Positions 49,775 to 58,793 of a DNA stretch of 64,000 nucleotides are shown here, in pieces (position 1 is the stretch's first letter; each line of letters begins with the position of its first letter). Position numbers and translations under genes: made by a program. A model generated the notes under the pieces. It was not told where the DNA came from. It saw only the letters and a program-made list of their open reading frames with translations, and ran no database searches. Origin of the DNA: Ignavibacteriota bacterium. GTDB lineage: Bacteria > Bacteroidota > Ignavibacteria > Ignavibacteriales > Melioribacteraceae. The DNA lies in the NCBI GenBank assembly GCA_013112585.1, contig JABFGH010000005.1, forward strand, positions 156,501 to 220,500. Reading direction: 5' to 3'.

Positions 49775-49790
49775 TTGGCATCGTAATTGC
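49775..49790 (+). promoter_or_regulatory. Sigma-54 promoter upstream of SUMF1/lectin cluster
   Basis: TTGGCATCGTAATTGC matches the -24/-12 consensus: GG at 49777-49778 and GC at 49789-49790 separated by exactly 10 bp, with TGGCA and TTGC intact. Transcription would start near 49801, about 108 bp before the ATG at 49910. The gap 49558-49909 contains no gene and nothing else that I recognise. Confidence 0.7.
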
Positions 49791-49909
49791 AAATAGTTCA
49801 AAGTAAAGAAGTTTTAAAATTAAATTGAAAATTCTTTAATCGTATATGAAAACATTTTAATCATAATTGTTTTGGAAAAAATAGACCTTTTAAGAAATAG
49901 AGAATAGTC

Positions 49910-50875
49910 ATGAATAAAAAACTTTTTACAATCATTCAAATAGCTGCTTTTCTTTTATTTATTCCCCAAGAATACTTTTATCAAAGCGGATACGGAGGCG
50001 GTGGAAATGCTGCTGGCAATCCAAATACAATTAGTAGACAGGAAAATATGTCGCTTATTAAAGGCGGTATGTATAAAATGGGCAGATTAAATAAAGACAA
50101 CGATGAAAGACCAATCCGAGATATTACACTTGATAATTTTTATATGGATCGAGTTGAAGTAACCTATTCAGAGTTTAAGGATTTTATAGACTCGGAAAAA
50201 TATGTTACTGATGCAGAGATTGAAGGCTGGAGCTGGGTTTGGAGAGGGGACAAATTAATTAGAATGAAAGGTGTAAACTGGCGTCATGATAGCAATGGGA
50301 ATTTGATAAATCAAAATGGTTACAATCATCCCGTAATTCATGTAAGCTGGTTCGATGCAATTGTTTTTTGCAATTGGCGTAGTGAGGTTTTCAAAAAGGA
50401 AAAATATTACTCGATTGACATGGTAGATCGTGTTGTTACTTCGACCAACAAAGAGGCATCAGGTTACCGTTTACCAACCGAAGCAGAATGGGAATATGCT
50501 GCTCGCGGCGGTCATATTAGTCGTAATTACTACTTTTGCGGCAGTAACGATGTAGGCGAAGTTGCATGGCATCGGTTTAATTCAAACAATTCAACGCAGC
50601 CGGTAGCAACACGTATTGCTAATGAGCTGGGTATTTATGATATGAGCGGCAATGTATGGGAATGGTGTTTTGATTGGTACGATCAAAATTATTATTCAGA
50701 AAAAGAGAAGAGTAACCCGCTTGGTCCTGATACAGGAAAATTTAAAGTACTAAGAGGCGGAAGCTGGCACTCCATCACTGAAAGAACCTGTGAATATACT
50801 CTGCGATATTGGGATTATCCCAAAAGCAGAAGTAATAAAATTGGTTTTAGATGTGCAAAAAATTATGTTAACTGA
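49910..50875 (+). CDS. Exported SUMF1-fold protein (formylglycine-generating-enzyme family)
   Basis: 321 residues with an N-terminal hydrophobic signal segment (about 6-22), then a SUMF1/FGE-sulfatase domain: GGMYKMGRLNKDNDERP, NFYMDRVEVTYSEFKDF, HPVIHVSWFDAIVFCNW, YRLPTEAEWEYAARGG, MSGNVWEWCFDWY and VLRGGSW...GFRCA. The Cys pair needed for formylglycine formation is not in place, so a structural or binding role is more likely than catalysis. It is the first gene after the sigma-54 promoter. Confidence 0.88.
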   Translation: MNKKLFTIIQIAAFLLFIPQEYFYQSGYGGGGNAAGNPNTISRQENMSLIKGGMYKMGRLNKDNDERPIRDITLDNFYMDRVEVTYSEFKDFIDSEKYVTDAEIEGWSWVWRGDKLIRMKGVNWRHDSNGNLINQNGYNHPVIHVSWFDAIVFCNWRSEVFKKEKYYSIDMVDRVVTSTNKEASGYRLPTEAEWEYAARGGHISRNYYFCGSNDVGEVAWHRFNSNNSTQPVATRIANELGIYDMSGNVWEWCFDWYDQNYYSEKEKSNPLGPDTGKFKVLRGGSWHSITERTCEYTLRYWDYPKSRSNKIGFRCAKNYVN

Positions 50876-50986
50876 GTTGAAGTAAGACTCTCTTCTGTTC
50901 TCAATTGAGATTTAGCATAATGAATATTTGATATTAAAGAAATTTTGAAATTATAAAAATATACTTTCCTTATTTAAGAGGAGTTA

Positions 50987-51358
50987 ATGATGCAAAAAGT
51001 TAGAATTTTATTTTTATTATTGCTTACAAGCTCGGTACTAATTTGTCAGGTTAAAAATACTCACTTTCAGCGCAACACATATTTTTTTGATGTAAATACA
51101 ACCGACTATAAATTGCACGAAGGTGACGGCGAAAGATCATTTATTTTTTACATTAAATTTGAAGAAAAATTTGATGATGCTCCGAAAGTATTTATCGGTG
51201 TTTCAACTATTGATATTGAAATTGACGGAATTTCGCACCTTGCTTACGGAGTTGAAGCACTTGGTATAAATGATGCCGGATTTACACTAAAAATAAAGGT
51301 TTGGGGTGATACAAAAATCAATTCTATTGGCGGTTACTGGGATGCTTATTATAACTAA
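50987..51358 (+). CDS. Exported H-type lectin domain protein
   Basis: 123 residues: a signal peptide (MMQKVRILFLLLLTSSVLIC) and one H-type lectin-like beta-sandwich (about 30-123) with RSFIFYIKFEEKFDDAPKVFIG and a closing IGGYWDAYYN. H-type lectins in invertebrates and amoebae bind GalNAc and other sugars. ATG is preceded by AGAGGAG. It lies between two SUMF1 genes on the same strand, which suggests a joint secreted assembly. Confidence 0.7.
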   Translation: MMQKVRILFLLLLTSSVLICQVKNTHFQRNTYFFDVNTTDYKLHEGDGERSFIFYIKFEEKFDDAPKVFIGVSTIDIEIDGISHLAYGVEALGINDAGFTLKIKVWGDTKINSIGGYWDAYYN

Positions 51359-51403
51359 TCAAAAAAAAATTAGTAGTTAGTTCCGTTAAACAGAGACAGA
51401 AAA

Positions 51404-52183
51404 ATGAAAAAAATTCCTTTTGTAATTACTTTATTTACCCTTCAATTTCTATTGGCTTCATTTTATTTATCAAGCAGCAGCAATGGTACGGCAAATAATA
51501 ATCAGCAAGGTGATGAACTGGACCTAGTTTATGTTGAAGGCGGTGGTTTTTATATGGGTGTTGATGATGATAATGATGAAACTCAATTGCATCAAATTTA
51601 TGTTCGTAGTTTTCTTATTTCAAAATATGAAGTAACAGTAAAAGAATATAGAGAATATGTGAATGCGATGAATAAAGAAATGCCGTATCCGCCAAAGTGG
51701 GGCTGGAAAGAAAATCATCCAATGGTAAATGTTTCTTGGGAAGATGCAGCTAATTTTGCCGAGTGGGCGGGAATGAGACTGCCTACTGAAGCTGAATGGG
51801 AGTATGCAGCGCGGGGCGGCAGAGAAGGAAAAAATTTTACTTACAGCGGCGGAAGCAACTTAGATTTAGCAGGATGGTATAAAAATAATTCCTCTAAGGA
51901 AACACATCCCGTTGGCAGAAAAATGCCTAATAAATTGGGTCTTTTTGATATGAGCGGAAATGCAAGCGAGTGGTGCAATGACTGGTATAGTAAAGATTAT
52001 TATGAGTCTTCACCAACTTTTAATCCCCAGGGACCGGAGAATGGAAGCTACAAGGTTTTACGAGGTGGTTCTTATTTAGATGATCAAGAAAATTGCACAG
52101 TTTTTAATAGAAGTTGGAGTGTTACAGGTTTTAAAAGATTAGATTATGCAATCGGTTTTAGATTAGTAAAGGATATTAAATAG
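51404..52183 (+). CDS. Second exported SUMF1-fold protein
   Basis: 259 residues with a signal segment (about 5-24) and one compact SUMF1 domain: EGGGFYMGVDDDNDETQLH, FLISKYEVTVKEYREYV, HPMVNVSWEDAANFAEWAG, MRLPTEAEWEYAARGG, MSGNASEWCNDWY and VLRGGSYLDD...GFRLV. It is clearly related to the gene at 49910. The catalytic cysteines of FGE are not seen. It follows the lectin gene by 45 bp, so these three likely form one transcript. Confidence 0.88.
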   Translation: MKKIPFVITLFTLQFLLASFYLSSSSNGTANNNQQGDELDLVYVEGGGFYMGVDDDNDETQLHQIYVRSFLISKYEVTVKEYREYVNAMNKEMPYPPKWGWKENHPMVNVSWEDAANFAEWAGMRLPTEAEWEYAARGGREGKNFTYSGGSNLDLAGWYKNNSSKETHPVGRKMPNKLGLFDMSGNASEWCNDWYSKDYYESSPTFNPQGPENGSYKVLRGGSYLDDQENCTVFNRSWSVTGFKRLDYAIGFRLVKDIK

Positions 52184-52819
52184 ATATTCGTTTCCCTAAA
52201 TATTTACTTTGTACAACTATATCTGTAAATATTATAATCTAAAGTGTCAAAATTACAGGTATTAAAGGTAAAATATTACTGATTTTCACTTGATAAATCG
52301 TTGTTGCTCTCTCCTTTAATTAACTCAAAAGTATAATTTACCCGGTTTTTAAAAAAAATCTTCATCTCTAAGTAAAAAATATAGATCACAAAATATTTGT
52401 TAATTATCGAAATCAAAATATTATTACAGCATGCAGTTCACTTTTTAATATTTCCTCTCAAAAACATCATCTCCTACTTTCTGCTATATTATTTCCTTTG
52501 TGTAAAAAAGCTCAATTAACCTAATAATAGGATAAAAAAAATAATTTAACCAAAATTCTAAAGGAGGTAGGAGAGATTATTCTTGATGTTTTATTTTTTA
52601 TAATATCTATGTCTAATTCATTCGGGTAAATATCCCTTTCAATTTTAAAATAGTCTCCTTAAATAATTATTGAATTTACACCATTCTATAAGTTCAAAAA
52701 AAATCAATTTTTAAGGAAATTTAATGCGAAAATTGGCAGCGAATTTGATATTAGAATATAGAAAATAGAAGTAATAATCAGGATAGAGAACATTATCAAT
52801 AAAAAATAAGATCATTAAA
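52184..52819. other. Long AT-rich gap before the large SUMF1 membrane protein
   Basis: 636 bp with no convincing gene. Two things stand out: an anti-Shine-Dalgarno-like AAAGGAGGTAGGAGAG at 52560 followed only by a five-codon frame, with a matching GTCTCCTTAAA at 52651 that could pair with it; and TTGGCAGCGAATTTGA at 52733, a sigma-54-like box whose -12 GC is GA. The gap probably holds the promoter of the gene at 52820. Confidence 0.4.
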
Positions 52820-55201
52820 ATGGATAATCCAACTTTAGACAACAATAATTTAAATCCGGAAAATCAAAACGAAAACTCACAACCTGAAAAGCAAAATGAT
52901 GAAACATTTGAAAGTGTAGACCGGTACATTAACGGTGCAAACAAGTTTATCATTTCAGAGAGACTTAGAAAAAAAATTATATTTATAGCAAAAATGGGCG
53001 GATTAAAAGGGAACGATAATTTTTTCGATCCGGACCTGGACTGGAAAACTATTCATAATTACGATGATCCATTTACGCAGCTATTTTTAGATCACTCGGT
53101 TGATACTATTTCCCCCGAAGTAGTAAGAACAAATTATGAATATCTAACACTTTTTTGGAAAAATATAAAAGCTAAAGCTGAAGCCGCCGAAGACAAAACT
53201 GAACTTAATACCACGTATGGACATTATTTTTGGAACGAGGCACTAAATATTTTGGATAATGTTTTTGATAAACTGAACAGCGATGAGAAAATAAATACTG
53301 AAAGAGAAAAATTATCTAATAGAGAATCGGCAAAATTAAATTTTGTACTTATCAATAAAATTGATAAAAGATTAGCTGAAAATCTGCTTACTCCATCTGA
53401 TGTTAAAGTAATATTTGCTGAGGGTGAAAAATTAAAAATAACGGAAGACCAAACTGTAGAAATATTATGGTATCACCTGGTTAAACTTGGCTGGGAACCA
53501 ATTAACGGCGAAAAAGATGAATCGAATAAAAAGGAGTGTTTGCTTAATCTTTATTGGGGACCATTAAGCGTAATGGATCTTAAAAACTATATCAGCGGCA
53601 AACTTCAAAACTTAAAATCATCAAACGGACATTTCAAAAAAATTATTATTGAAGCCGAAACATTAGGAATAGGAGAAGAGCAGGCAATTTTCATACTTTG
53701 GGATCATCTATTAGATAAAGGCTGGGCACCTTCGGAAGGCAATATTGATGAAGATAAAAAGAAGGAATCATTATTTAATTGTGAATGGATACCGGGAAGT
53801 TTAAAGTCTATTAGAAATAGAATTGACTCAAATATGAAAGAGGGACAACTAAGCAAAGAACAAATTGAAGCATTATTACAAGATGCATTAAAGCAAAACA
53901 TTAGTGAAGCAGAAACACTGGACACTTTGTGGAATGCATTTGAGGAAGCCGGATGGCAGCCGGTTGAAGGAGAGAGGGATGCAGAGAATAAAAAATCAAA
54001 TTTACTCTCAAACGATTGGGCACCTGTTAAAGAGGAAATAATTAAACCAATTGAAAGAAGTTATGTACGAAGTTCTGCAGCACAAAGTAAAAGCCCCTTA
54101 GTGGTAACAACAATTGTAGGAGTACTTGCCGCAATAATATTTTCGGTATTCGGTTTACCGGCATTATTAGAAAATAAAGATGCTGCTGCCGAAGAGATGA
54201 CGGAAGGAAAAAGCGAGGCAATGATAGCGGGAATAAATTCCAAAGTTCAGCCAAATAATAATAAAACTGATGCTCTTGCAGATGATATAGCAGATAAAAA
54301 TTCCGAAGCAGATAAGATTAACGAACCAAAGGAAACACCTTCGGCAGGAGAAGTAAAAAAAGAAGTTGAAGTTGAACAACCTGATTCGGAAAGCAAAAAC
54401 AAAAATGATTTAGCCCTTGAAAATAATGTAACAAAAATTGAAGAAGAGGCTGCTGCTGAACTTGCTGCAATTGAGTTAATGTATAATGAAATTTCTGCTG
54501 AATTTGAAAATTATATTAAGAAAGGAAAAGTTGAGAATGCAGCAGGCACTTTGAAAAGGTTAGACTCATTTGTAAAAGAAAATAGTTTAAGTCATTCAAC
54601 AAAAAAATATAAAAGAGTGCTTAATAAAATAAGTAAGATGGTTTTTATTCCCGGCAAAAACATTTACATGGATAAATTTGAAATAACAGTAAAAGATTAT
54701 AAAGACTATTCGAAAACAAAAGCAGGTGTAAAATTTCCGTTTTTACCTGAATGGAATAAAGATGATTTTCAACCGATGATTAATGTTTCATTTGATGATG
54801 CGCAAAAATTTGCAGGCTATAACGGCAAACGGCTGCCTACATTGGATGAATGGAAAGCAGCGGCTGGGTTAACAAAATCGAATAATAATTTTTTTAGTGA
54901 TGATGAATCACCAAGGCGGTATGCAAATGTTTATGATTTAGTTTCATCCTCAAAGGATACCTATACTAAAACAGCACCGGTTGGAAAGTTTGCTCCAAAT
55001 AAAAATAACCTTTACGACCTTGTTGGAAATGTTGAAGAATGGTGTATCGGATCAGACAGCACTCCCACACGTGTCGGCGGGCATTATGGAACTAAGGAAA
55101 GCAGAAGCAGAAGTTTCCGCAGCAAAACTCACAACCCGGATTATACCTCAGAGCGAGTTGGATTCCGATGTGTGGTTGATGTTGATACTTTGCTGAAGTA
55201 A
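52820..55201 (+). CDS. Large membrane protein: triplicated motif, TM anchor, SUMF1 domain
   Basis: 793 residues. The N-terminal ~200 residues are acidic and helical. Three copies of a motif follow at about 206, 283 and 360 (77-residue spacing), each reading roughly I-x-E-x-x-[TA]-x-x-x-L-W, then GW-x-P-x-x-G-x-x-D-x-x-x-K-K and W-x-P. A single membrane span at about 425-445 divides this presumed cytoplasmic part from an Ala/Lys/Glu linker and a C-terminal SUMF1 domain (about 606-793: MVFIPGKN, RLPTLDEWKAAAG, LVGNVEEWC, GFRCV). It may link a cytoplasmic signal to a periplasmic SUMF1 module; that is inference. No kinase domain is present. Confidence 0.85.
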   Translation: MDNPTLDNNNLNPENQNENSQPEKQNDETFESVDRYINGANKFIISERLRKKIIFIAKMGGLKGNDNFFDPDLDWKTIHNYDDPFTQLFLDHSVDTISPEVVRTNYEYLTLFWKNIKAKAEAAEDKTELNTTYGHYFWNEALNILDNVFDKLNSDEKINTEREKLSNRESAKLNFVLINKIDKRLAENLLTPSDVKVIFAEGEKLKITEDQTVEILWYHLVKLGWEPINGEKDESNKKECLLNLYWGPLSVMDLKNYISGKLQNLKSSNGHFKKIIIEAETLGIGEEQAIFILWDHLLDKGWAPSEGNIDEDKKKESLFNCEWIPGSLKSIRNRIDSNMKEGQLSKEQIEALLQDALKQNISEAETLDTLWNAFEEAGWQPVEGERDAENKKSNLLSNDWAPVKEEIIKPIERSYVRSSAAQSKSPLVVTTIVGVLAAIIFSVFGLPALLENKDAAAEEMTEGKSEAMIAGINSKVQPNNNKTDALADDIADKNSEADKINEPKETPSAGEVKKEVEVEQPDSESKNKNDLALENNVTKIEEEAAAELAAIELMYNEISAEFENYIKKGKVENAAGTLKRLDSFVKENSLSHSTKKYKRVLNKISKMVFIPGKNIYMDKFEITVKDYKDYSKTKAGVKFPFLPEWNKDDFQPMINVSFDDAQKFAGYNGKRLPTLDEWKAAAGLTKSNNNFFSDDESPRRYANVYDLVSSSKDTYTKTAPVGKFAPNKNNLYDLVGNVEEWCIGSDSTPTRVGGHYGTKESRSRSFRSKTHNPDYTSERVGFRCVVDVDTLLK

Positions 55202-55227
55202 AATAAAAAAGATTCCGAAGTTTTAAT

Positions 55228-55258
55228 GGGCGGCTCAATTTGAGCTGCCCTTTATATT
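55228..55258 (+). terminator. Terminator after the large SUMF1 gene
   Basis: GGGCGGCTCAA / TTGAGCTGCCC (11 bp, one G-U pair, 1-nt loop) followed by TTTATATTTT, 26 bp after the stop. Confidence 0.85.
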
Positions 55259-55296
55259 TTAAATAGAATACATTACGTAGCAGAGTTTAAACTAAA

Positions 55297-55325
55297 AAAG
55301 GTCTGCAATTTAATTACAGACCTTT
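55297..55325 (-). terminator. Terminator after tRNA-Cys
   Basis: AAAGGTCTG / CAGACCTTT stem around an AT-rich 11-nt loop; read on the minus strand it ends in a run of six T just after the tRNA. Outer AGTTTAAA...TTTAAACT extends the stem. Confidence 0.75.
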
Positions 55326-55332
55326 AAACTTG

Positions 55333-55406
<74 letters not shown>

Positions 55407-55448
55407 ATAAAATTAAATAATAAGAACAATCAAAAAAACACCTTAAAA

Positions 55449-55528
55449 AAGGTTTGCAGACCGGAGTTTATCCCGCTCCTTTTAGCGGGACCTTAGATCC
55501 CGATTCATCGGGACCACGCCGCTGTAAA
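55449..55528 (-). pseudogene. Broken tRNA-Cys copy with two palindromes inserted
   Basis: On the plus strand GGTTTGCAGACC, CCTTAGA and CCACGCCGC match the anticodon arm, D-region and 5' acceptor of the intact tRNA-Cys at 55333-55406, in order. Between them sit two hairpins: CCCGCT ccttt tAGCGGG near 55471-55490 and TCCCGAT tc ATCGGGA at 55498-55513, the second replacing the D-arm. The T-arm and 3' acceptor are missing. Confidence 0.75.
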
Positions 55529-55533
55529 AAATA

Positions 55534-55554
55534 AAATCCACACAAAGTGGATTT
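55534..55554 (-). terminator. Terminator after tRNA-Gly
   Basis: Perfect 8-bp stem AAATCCAC / GTGGATTT with a 5-nt loop; on the minus strand it is followed by TTATTTTTT. Lies just downstream of tRNA-Gly. Confidence 0.75.
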
Positions 55555-55560
55555 CACTTG

Positions 55561-55632
55561 AGCGGGAAACGGGATTTGAACCCGCGACATTCACGTTGGC
55601 AACGTGACGCTCTACCACTGAGCTATTCCCGC
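55561..55632 (-). tRNA. tRNA-Gly (anticodon GCC)
   Basis: 72-nt minus-strand tRNA. Acceptor GCGGGAA pairs with TTCCCGC, D-arm AGCTCAGTGGTAGAGC, anticodon loop containing TTGCCAA (GCC), T-arm CGCGGGTTCAAATCCCG. CCA not encoded. It is upstream of the tRNA-Cys copies on the same strand. Confidence 0.97.
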
Positions 55633-55780
55633 ATAAAATCTATAAAGAACTCTAACAAATTTGAACGCCTAATATAACATTGTTTCTATTATTTCGCAAT
55701 ATTAGAATAAAATTTCAATTGCAAATTTTATTTTTTTCTCGAAATTATCAATCAATGTTCAGAGTTCTAAAAATAAACCT

Positions 55781-55788
55781 TATCTTTG
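55781..55788 (+). promoter_or_regulatory. Probable -7 element upstream of pcm
   Basis: TATCTTTG, an exact TAnnTTTG, followed by CAC, 26 bp before the pcm ATG. It is the clearest example of this motif in the window. Confidence 0.55.
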
Positions 55789-55814
55789 CACAGTTAAAAT
55801 AATAAAATGGAATC

Positions 55815-56453
55815 ATGCTCGAACACGAAAGAAATGATCTTGTAGAAGTAATCAAAAAAAAAGGTATTACTGATTTAAATGTAATTGATGCTATCAGTAA
55901 GGTAGAACGGCATCTATTTGTCCCGCCTGCAATTCAGCATTTAGCTTATGAAGATAACGCCCTGCCTATCGGTTTCGGTCAAACAATTTCTCAGCCTTAT
56001 ACAGTTGCGTTTATGACACAGGCATTAAATTTACAAAAGGGGGAGAAGATTCTGGAAATTGGAACCGGCTCAGGATATCAAGCCGCCGTACTTTTTGAAA
56101 TGGGGATGAAGGTATATTCAATTGAACGGAATATGGAAATTTATAATCGAACATTAAAACTGTTTGATAAACTTGGAATACGTGTGGCAGCCCGATGCAG
56201 CGACGGCACTTTAGGCTGGAAAGAGTACGCACCTTATGATGCCATTATTGTTACCGCAGGCGGACCATCAATACCGGAATATTTGAAAAAACAATTAGCG
56301 ATTGGCGGGAGAATGGTAATACCGGTTGGGGATAAAAAATCACAGACGATGAAAATTTTGAAAAAGCTTGATGAAGATAAATTTGATGTTAAGGAATCTC
56401 CCTATTTTGCATTTGTGCCACTAATCGGAAAAGAAGGTTGGAAAAACGAGTAA
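55815..56453 (+). CDS. pcm: Protein-L-isoaspartate O-methyltransferase
   Basis: Repairs isoaspartyl damage in proteins with SAM. 212 residues: family segment IGFGQTISQPYTVAFMTQAL (in parts), SAM motif ILEIGTGSGYQAAVL (about 78), IERN and APYDAIIVTAGGP. It overlaps the miaA start by 16 bp. Confidence 0.95.
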   Translation: MLEHERNDLVEVIKKKGITDLNVIDAISKVERHLFVPPAIQHLAYEDNALPIGFGQTISQPYTVAFMTQALNLQKGEKILEIGTGSGYQAAVLFEMGMKVYSIERNMEIYNRTLKLFDKLGIRVAARCSDGTLGWKEYAPYDAIIVTAGGPSIPEYLKKQLAIGGRMVIPVGDKKSQTMKILKKLDEDKFDVKESPYFAFVPLIGKEGWKNE

Positions 56454-57361
56454 TTGTAATTGCAGGTCCAACCTGTTCAGGAAAAACTTCATTAGGATTA
56501 CAACTCGCCCAAAAGTTGAAAACGGAAATTGTATCCGCCGACAGCAGACAAATTTATAAGCACCTTACAATCGGAACGGCAAAGCCTACCAAAGAAGAAC
56601 AGCAACAAGTAAAACATCATTTTGTAGATTTACTAAATCCAGCCGAAGAATACAACGCAAGTAAATTTGAAATTGACGGGCTAAAAGTTTTAGATAATAT
56701 TCACACGAAAAATAAAATTCCAATTGTAGTCGGCGGGTCGGGACTATACCTAAAAGCTTTGATAGAAGGTATATTTAACGCAGTTGATACTGATGAAAAT
56801 TATAGAAATGAATTGTTGGAACTCAGAAAAGAAAAAGGGAATGAATTTCTTTACGATCTATTAGTTAAGTCCGATCCGCAAAGTGCAGAGAAGATGCTGC
56901 CATCAAATTGGAAGAGAGTTATTAGAGCATTAGAGGTTTATAAATTATCAGGCAAACCAATTCGTAAACTTCAGGCAGGCTACAAACGAAAAGACGACTA
57001 TAATTTTTTACAGTTTGCTTTAAGTTGGGAACGCTCGCAGCTTTATAAAAATATTGAAAACCGTGTTGATGAAATGATTGAAAGCGGATTAGTTCAAGAA
57101 GTTCGTGAAATTTTAGCACGTGGTTACTCTACCCAATTAAATTCCTTAAACACAGTTGGGTATAAAGAAATTATAGAACATCTTAATGGAAAGATTTCTT
57201 TAGAACGAGCGGTTGAATTGATAAAACGAAACACTCGCAGATACGCAAAACGTCAGTTGACCTGGTTTAGAAAAGATCAAAATATAAAATGGTTTGAGGT
57301 TAATTCGGCAGAGGATGTTTCCAATATTCCGGATATGATAATTACTGATTTGGGTTTGTAG
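56438..57361 (+). CDS. miaA: tRNA dimethylallyltransferase
   Basis: Adds the isopentenyl group to A37 of UNN-reading tRNAs. It has a P-loop GPTCSGKTSLG (about 9), SADSRQIYKHLTIGTAKP, VGGSGLYLKAL and the C-terminal TRRYAKRQLTWFRKD tRNA-contact motif. It is 307 residues long. Start is TTG at 56438 inside pcm, immediately after AGAAGG; this start is short-spaced but gives the expected N-terminus. Confidence 0.95.
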   Translation: MEKRVIVIAGPTCSGKTSLGLQLAQKLKTEIVSADSRQIYKHLTIGTAKPTKEEQQQVKHHFVDLLNPAEEYNASKFEIDGLKVLDNIHTKNKIPIVVGGSGLYLKALIEGIFNAVDTDENYRNELLELRKEKGNEFLYDLLVKSDPQSAEKMLPSNWKRVIRALEVYKLSGKPIRKLQAGYKRKDDYNFLQFALSWERSQLYKNIENRVDEMIESGLVQEVREILARGYSTQLNSLNTVGYKEIIEHLNGKISLERAVELIKRNTRRYAKRQLTWFRKDQNIKWFEVNSAEDVSNIPDMIITDLGL

Positions 57362-57419
57362 ATGAGTTTGAATATATTAATTTGTTTCCAACAAGATTGT
57401 AAAACATGGTAAAAATTTT

Positions 57420-58793
57420 ATGAAAGAAAAAATTAGAATAGCATCCGGACAAGGTTTTTGGGGCGACTTAATTGACGCTCCTTACGACCAAGTAACAAAA
57501 GGTGAAGTTGATTATCTCGTAATGGATTATCTTGCGGAAGTAACAATGTCAATTTTACAGAAGCAGAAAAATAAAAATCCGAAACTTGGTTATGCCCGAG
57601 ATATACCTGCATTGATGAAAAGGATTCTTCCCATTTGCAAAGAGAAGAAAATAAAAGTAATTACAAACGGCGGGGGAGTAAATCCGATTGCTTGTGCAGA
57701 GGCAATTTTAGAAGTTGCCGCAGAGCTAAACATTACCGACTTAAAAGTTGGCGTTGTTTTAGGGGATGACATCAAGGATAGATTTGATGAAATAATTGAT
57801 TCCGGTTGTGAATTGAATAATATGGAAACAGGGGAATCTATAAAAACCTACAAAGATAAAATGCTCAGCGCAAATGTTTACTTTGGTGCAGCGCCAATAG
57901 TAGAAGCACTAAAGCAAGGTGCCGATATTGTAATAACCGGAAGAACAACCGATACCGGATTGACTCTTGCACCAATGATTTACGAATTCAATTGGGATAT
58001 GAAAAATTATGATCTGATGTCGGCAGGTACTGTCGCGGGTCATATTCTTGAATGCGGCGCGCAATCAACCGGCGGAAATTTTCTTGGCGATTGGCAGTCT
58101 CTTAAAAATATGGCGGAAGTTGGGTTCCCAATTGCAGAAGCCTTCCCCAACGGTGAAGTGATAGTTACTAAGCATGAAGGCACCGGCGGACGTGTTGATT
58201 TTAGTACTGTTGCCGAGCAGCTTGTTTACGAAATAGGCGATCCGAAAGATTACATAACCCCCGATTGTGTAGCTGATTTTACTTCAATAAAATTAGATGA
58301 TTTAGGTAATGATAAAGTAAAAGTTTATGATGTAAAAGGATTACCCGAAACAGATTCTTACAAAGTTTCATGTTCCTATGAAAGCGGCTACTCAGCAATT
58401 GGATCACTAACATATTCATGGCCCGATGCTTTAACAAAAGCAAAAGCTGCGGATAAAATTTTACGCAAACGATTAGAAAATTTGAATTTAAAATTTGATG
58501 AGATAAATACCGAATATGTTGGATATAATTCAACGCATGGACCGCTTGCAAAAAAGATTGATGAAGATTCAATTAACGAAGTGATGCTTAGAATTGGTGT
58601 TCGATCTGATGACCGTGCATCAGTTGATAGATTCGGAAAAGAGATTGCGCCGCTTATACTTACAGGACCGCCGAGTGTTACAGGATTTGCAGGCGGCAGA
58701 CCAAAACCAAGTGAAGTTGTAGCTTATTGGCCTGCTTTAATTCCTAAAAAATTAGTTGAACCTATAGTAAAAATTATGGAATCAAAAAAATGA
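57420..58793 (+). CDS. AtuA-family (DUF1446) acyclic terpene utilisation-like protein
   Basis: 457 residues of the DUF1446/AtuA family: RIASGQGFWGD at the start, VITNGGGVNPIACAEAIL (about 80), IVITGRTTDTGLTLAPMIYEF (parts) and ILTGPPSVTGFAGGRPKPSEVVA (parts). Related proteins act in citronellol/terpenoid breakdown in Pseudomonas, but most members are uncharacterised. Its stop overlaps the start of a 103-residue partner by 4 bp. Whether it uses terpenes here is unknown. Confidence 0.85.
   Translation: MKEKIRIASGQGFWGDLIDAPYDQVTKGEVDYLVMDYLAEVTMSILQKQKNKNPKLGYARDIPALMKRILPICKEKKIKVITNGGGVNPIACAEAILEVAAELNITDLKVGVVLGDDIKDRFDEIIDSGCELNNMETGESIKTYKDKMLSANVYFGAAPIVEALKQGADIVITGRTTDTGLTLAPMIYEFNWDMKNYDLMSAGTVAGHILECGAQSTGGNFLGDWQSLKNMAEVGFPIAEAFPNGEVIVTKHEGTGGRVDFSTVAEQLVYEIGDPKDYITPDCVADFTSIKLDDLGNDKVKVYDVKGLPETDSYKVSCSYESGYSAIGSLTYSWPDALTKAKAADKILRKRLENLNLKFDEINTEYVGYNSTHGPLAKKIDEDSINEVMLRIGVRSDDRASVDRFGKEIAPLILTGPPSVTGFAGGRPKPSEVVAYWPALIPKKLVEPIVKIMESKK

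Noticed and set aside
49910-55201. Diversity-generating retroelement (SUMF1/C-type-lectin proteins as variable targets)
   Set aside because: No reverse transcriptase, template repeat or second copy of any SUMF1 C-terminus is visible in the window.
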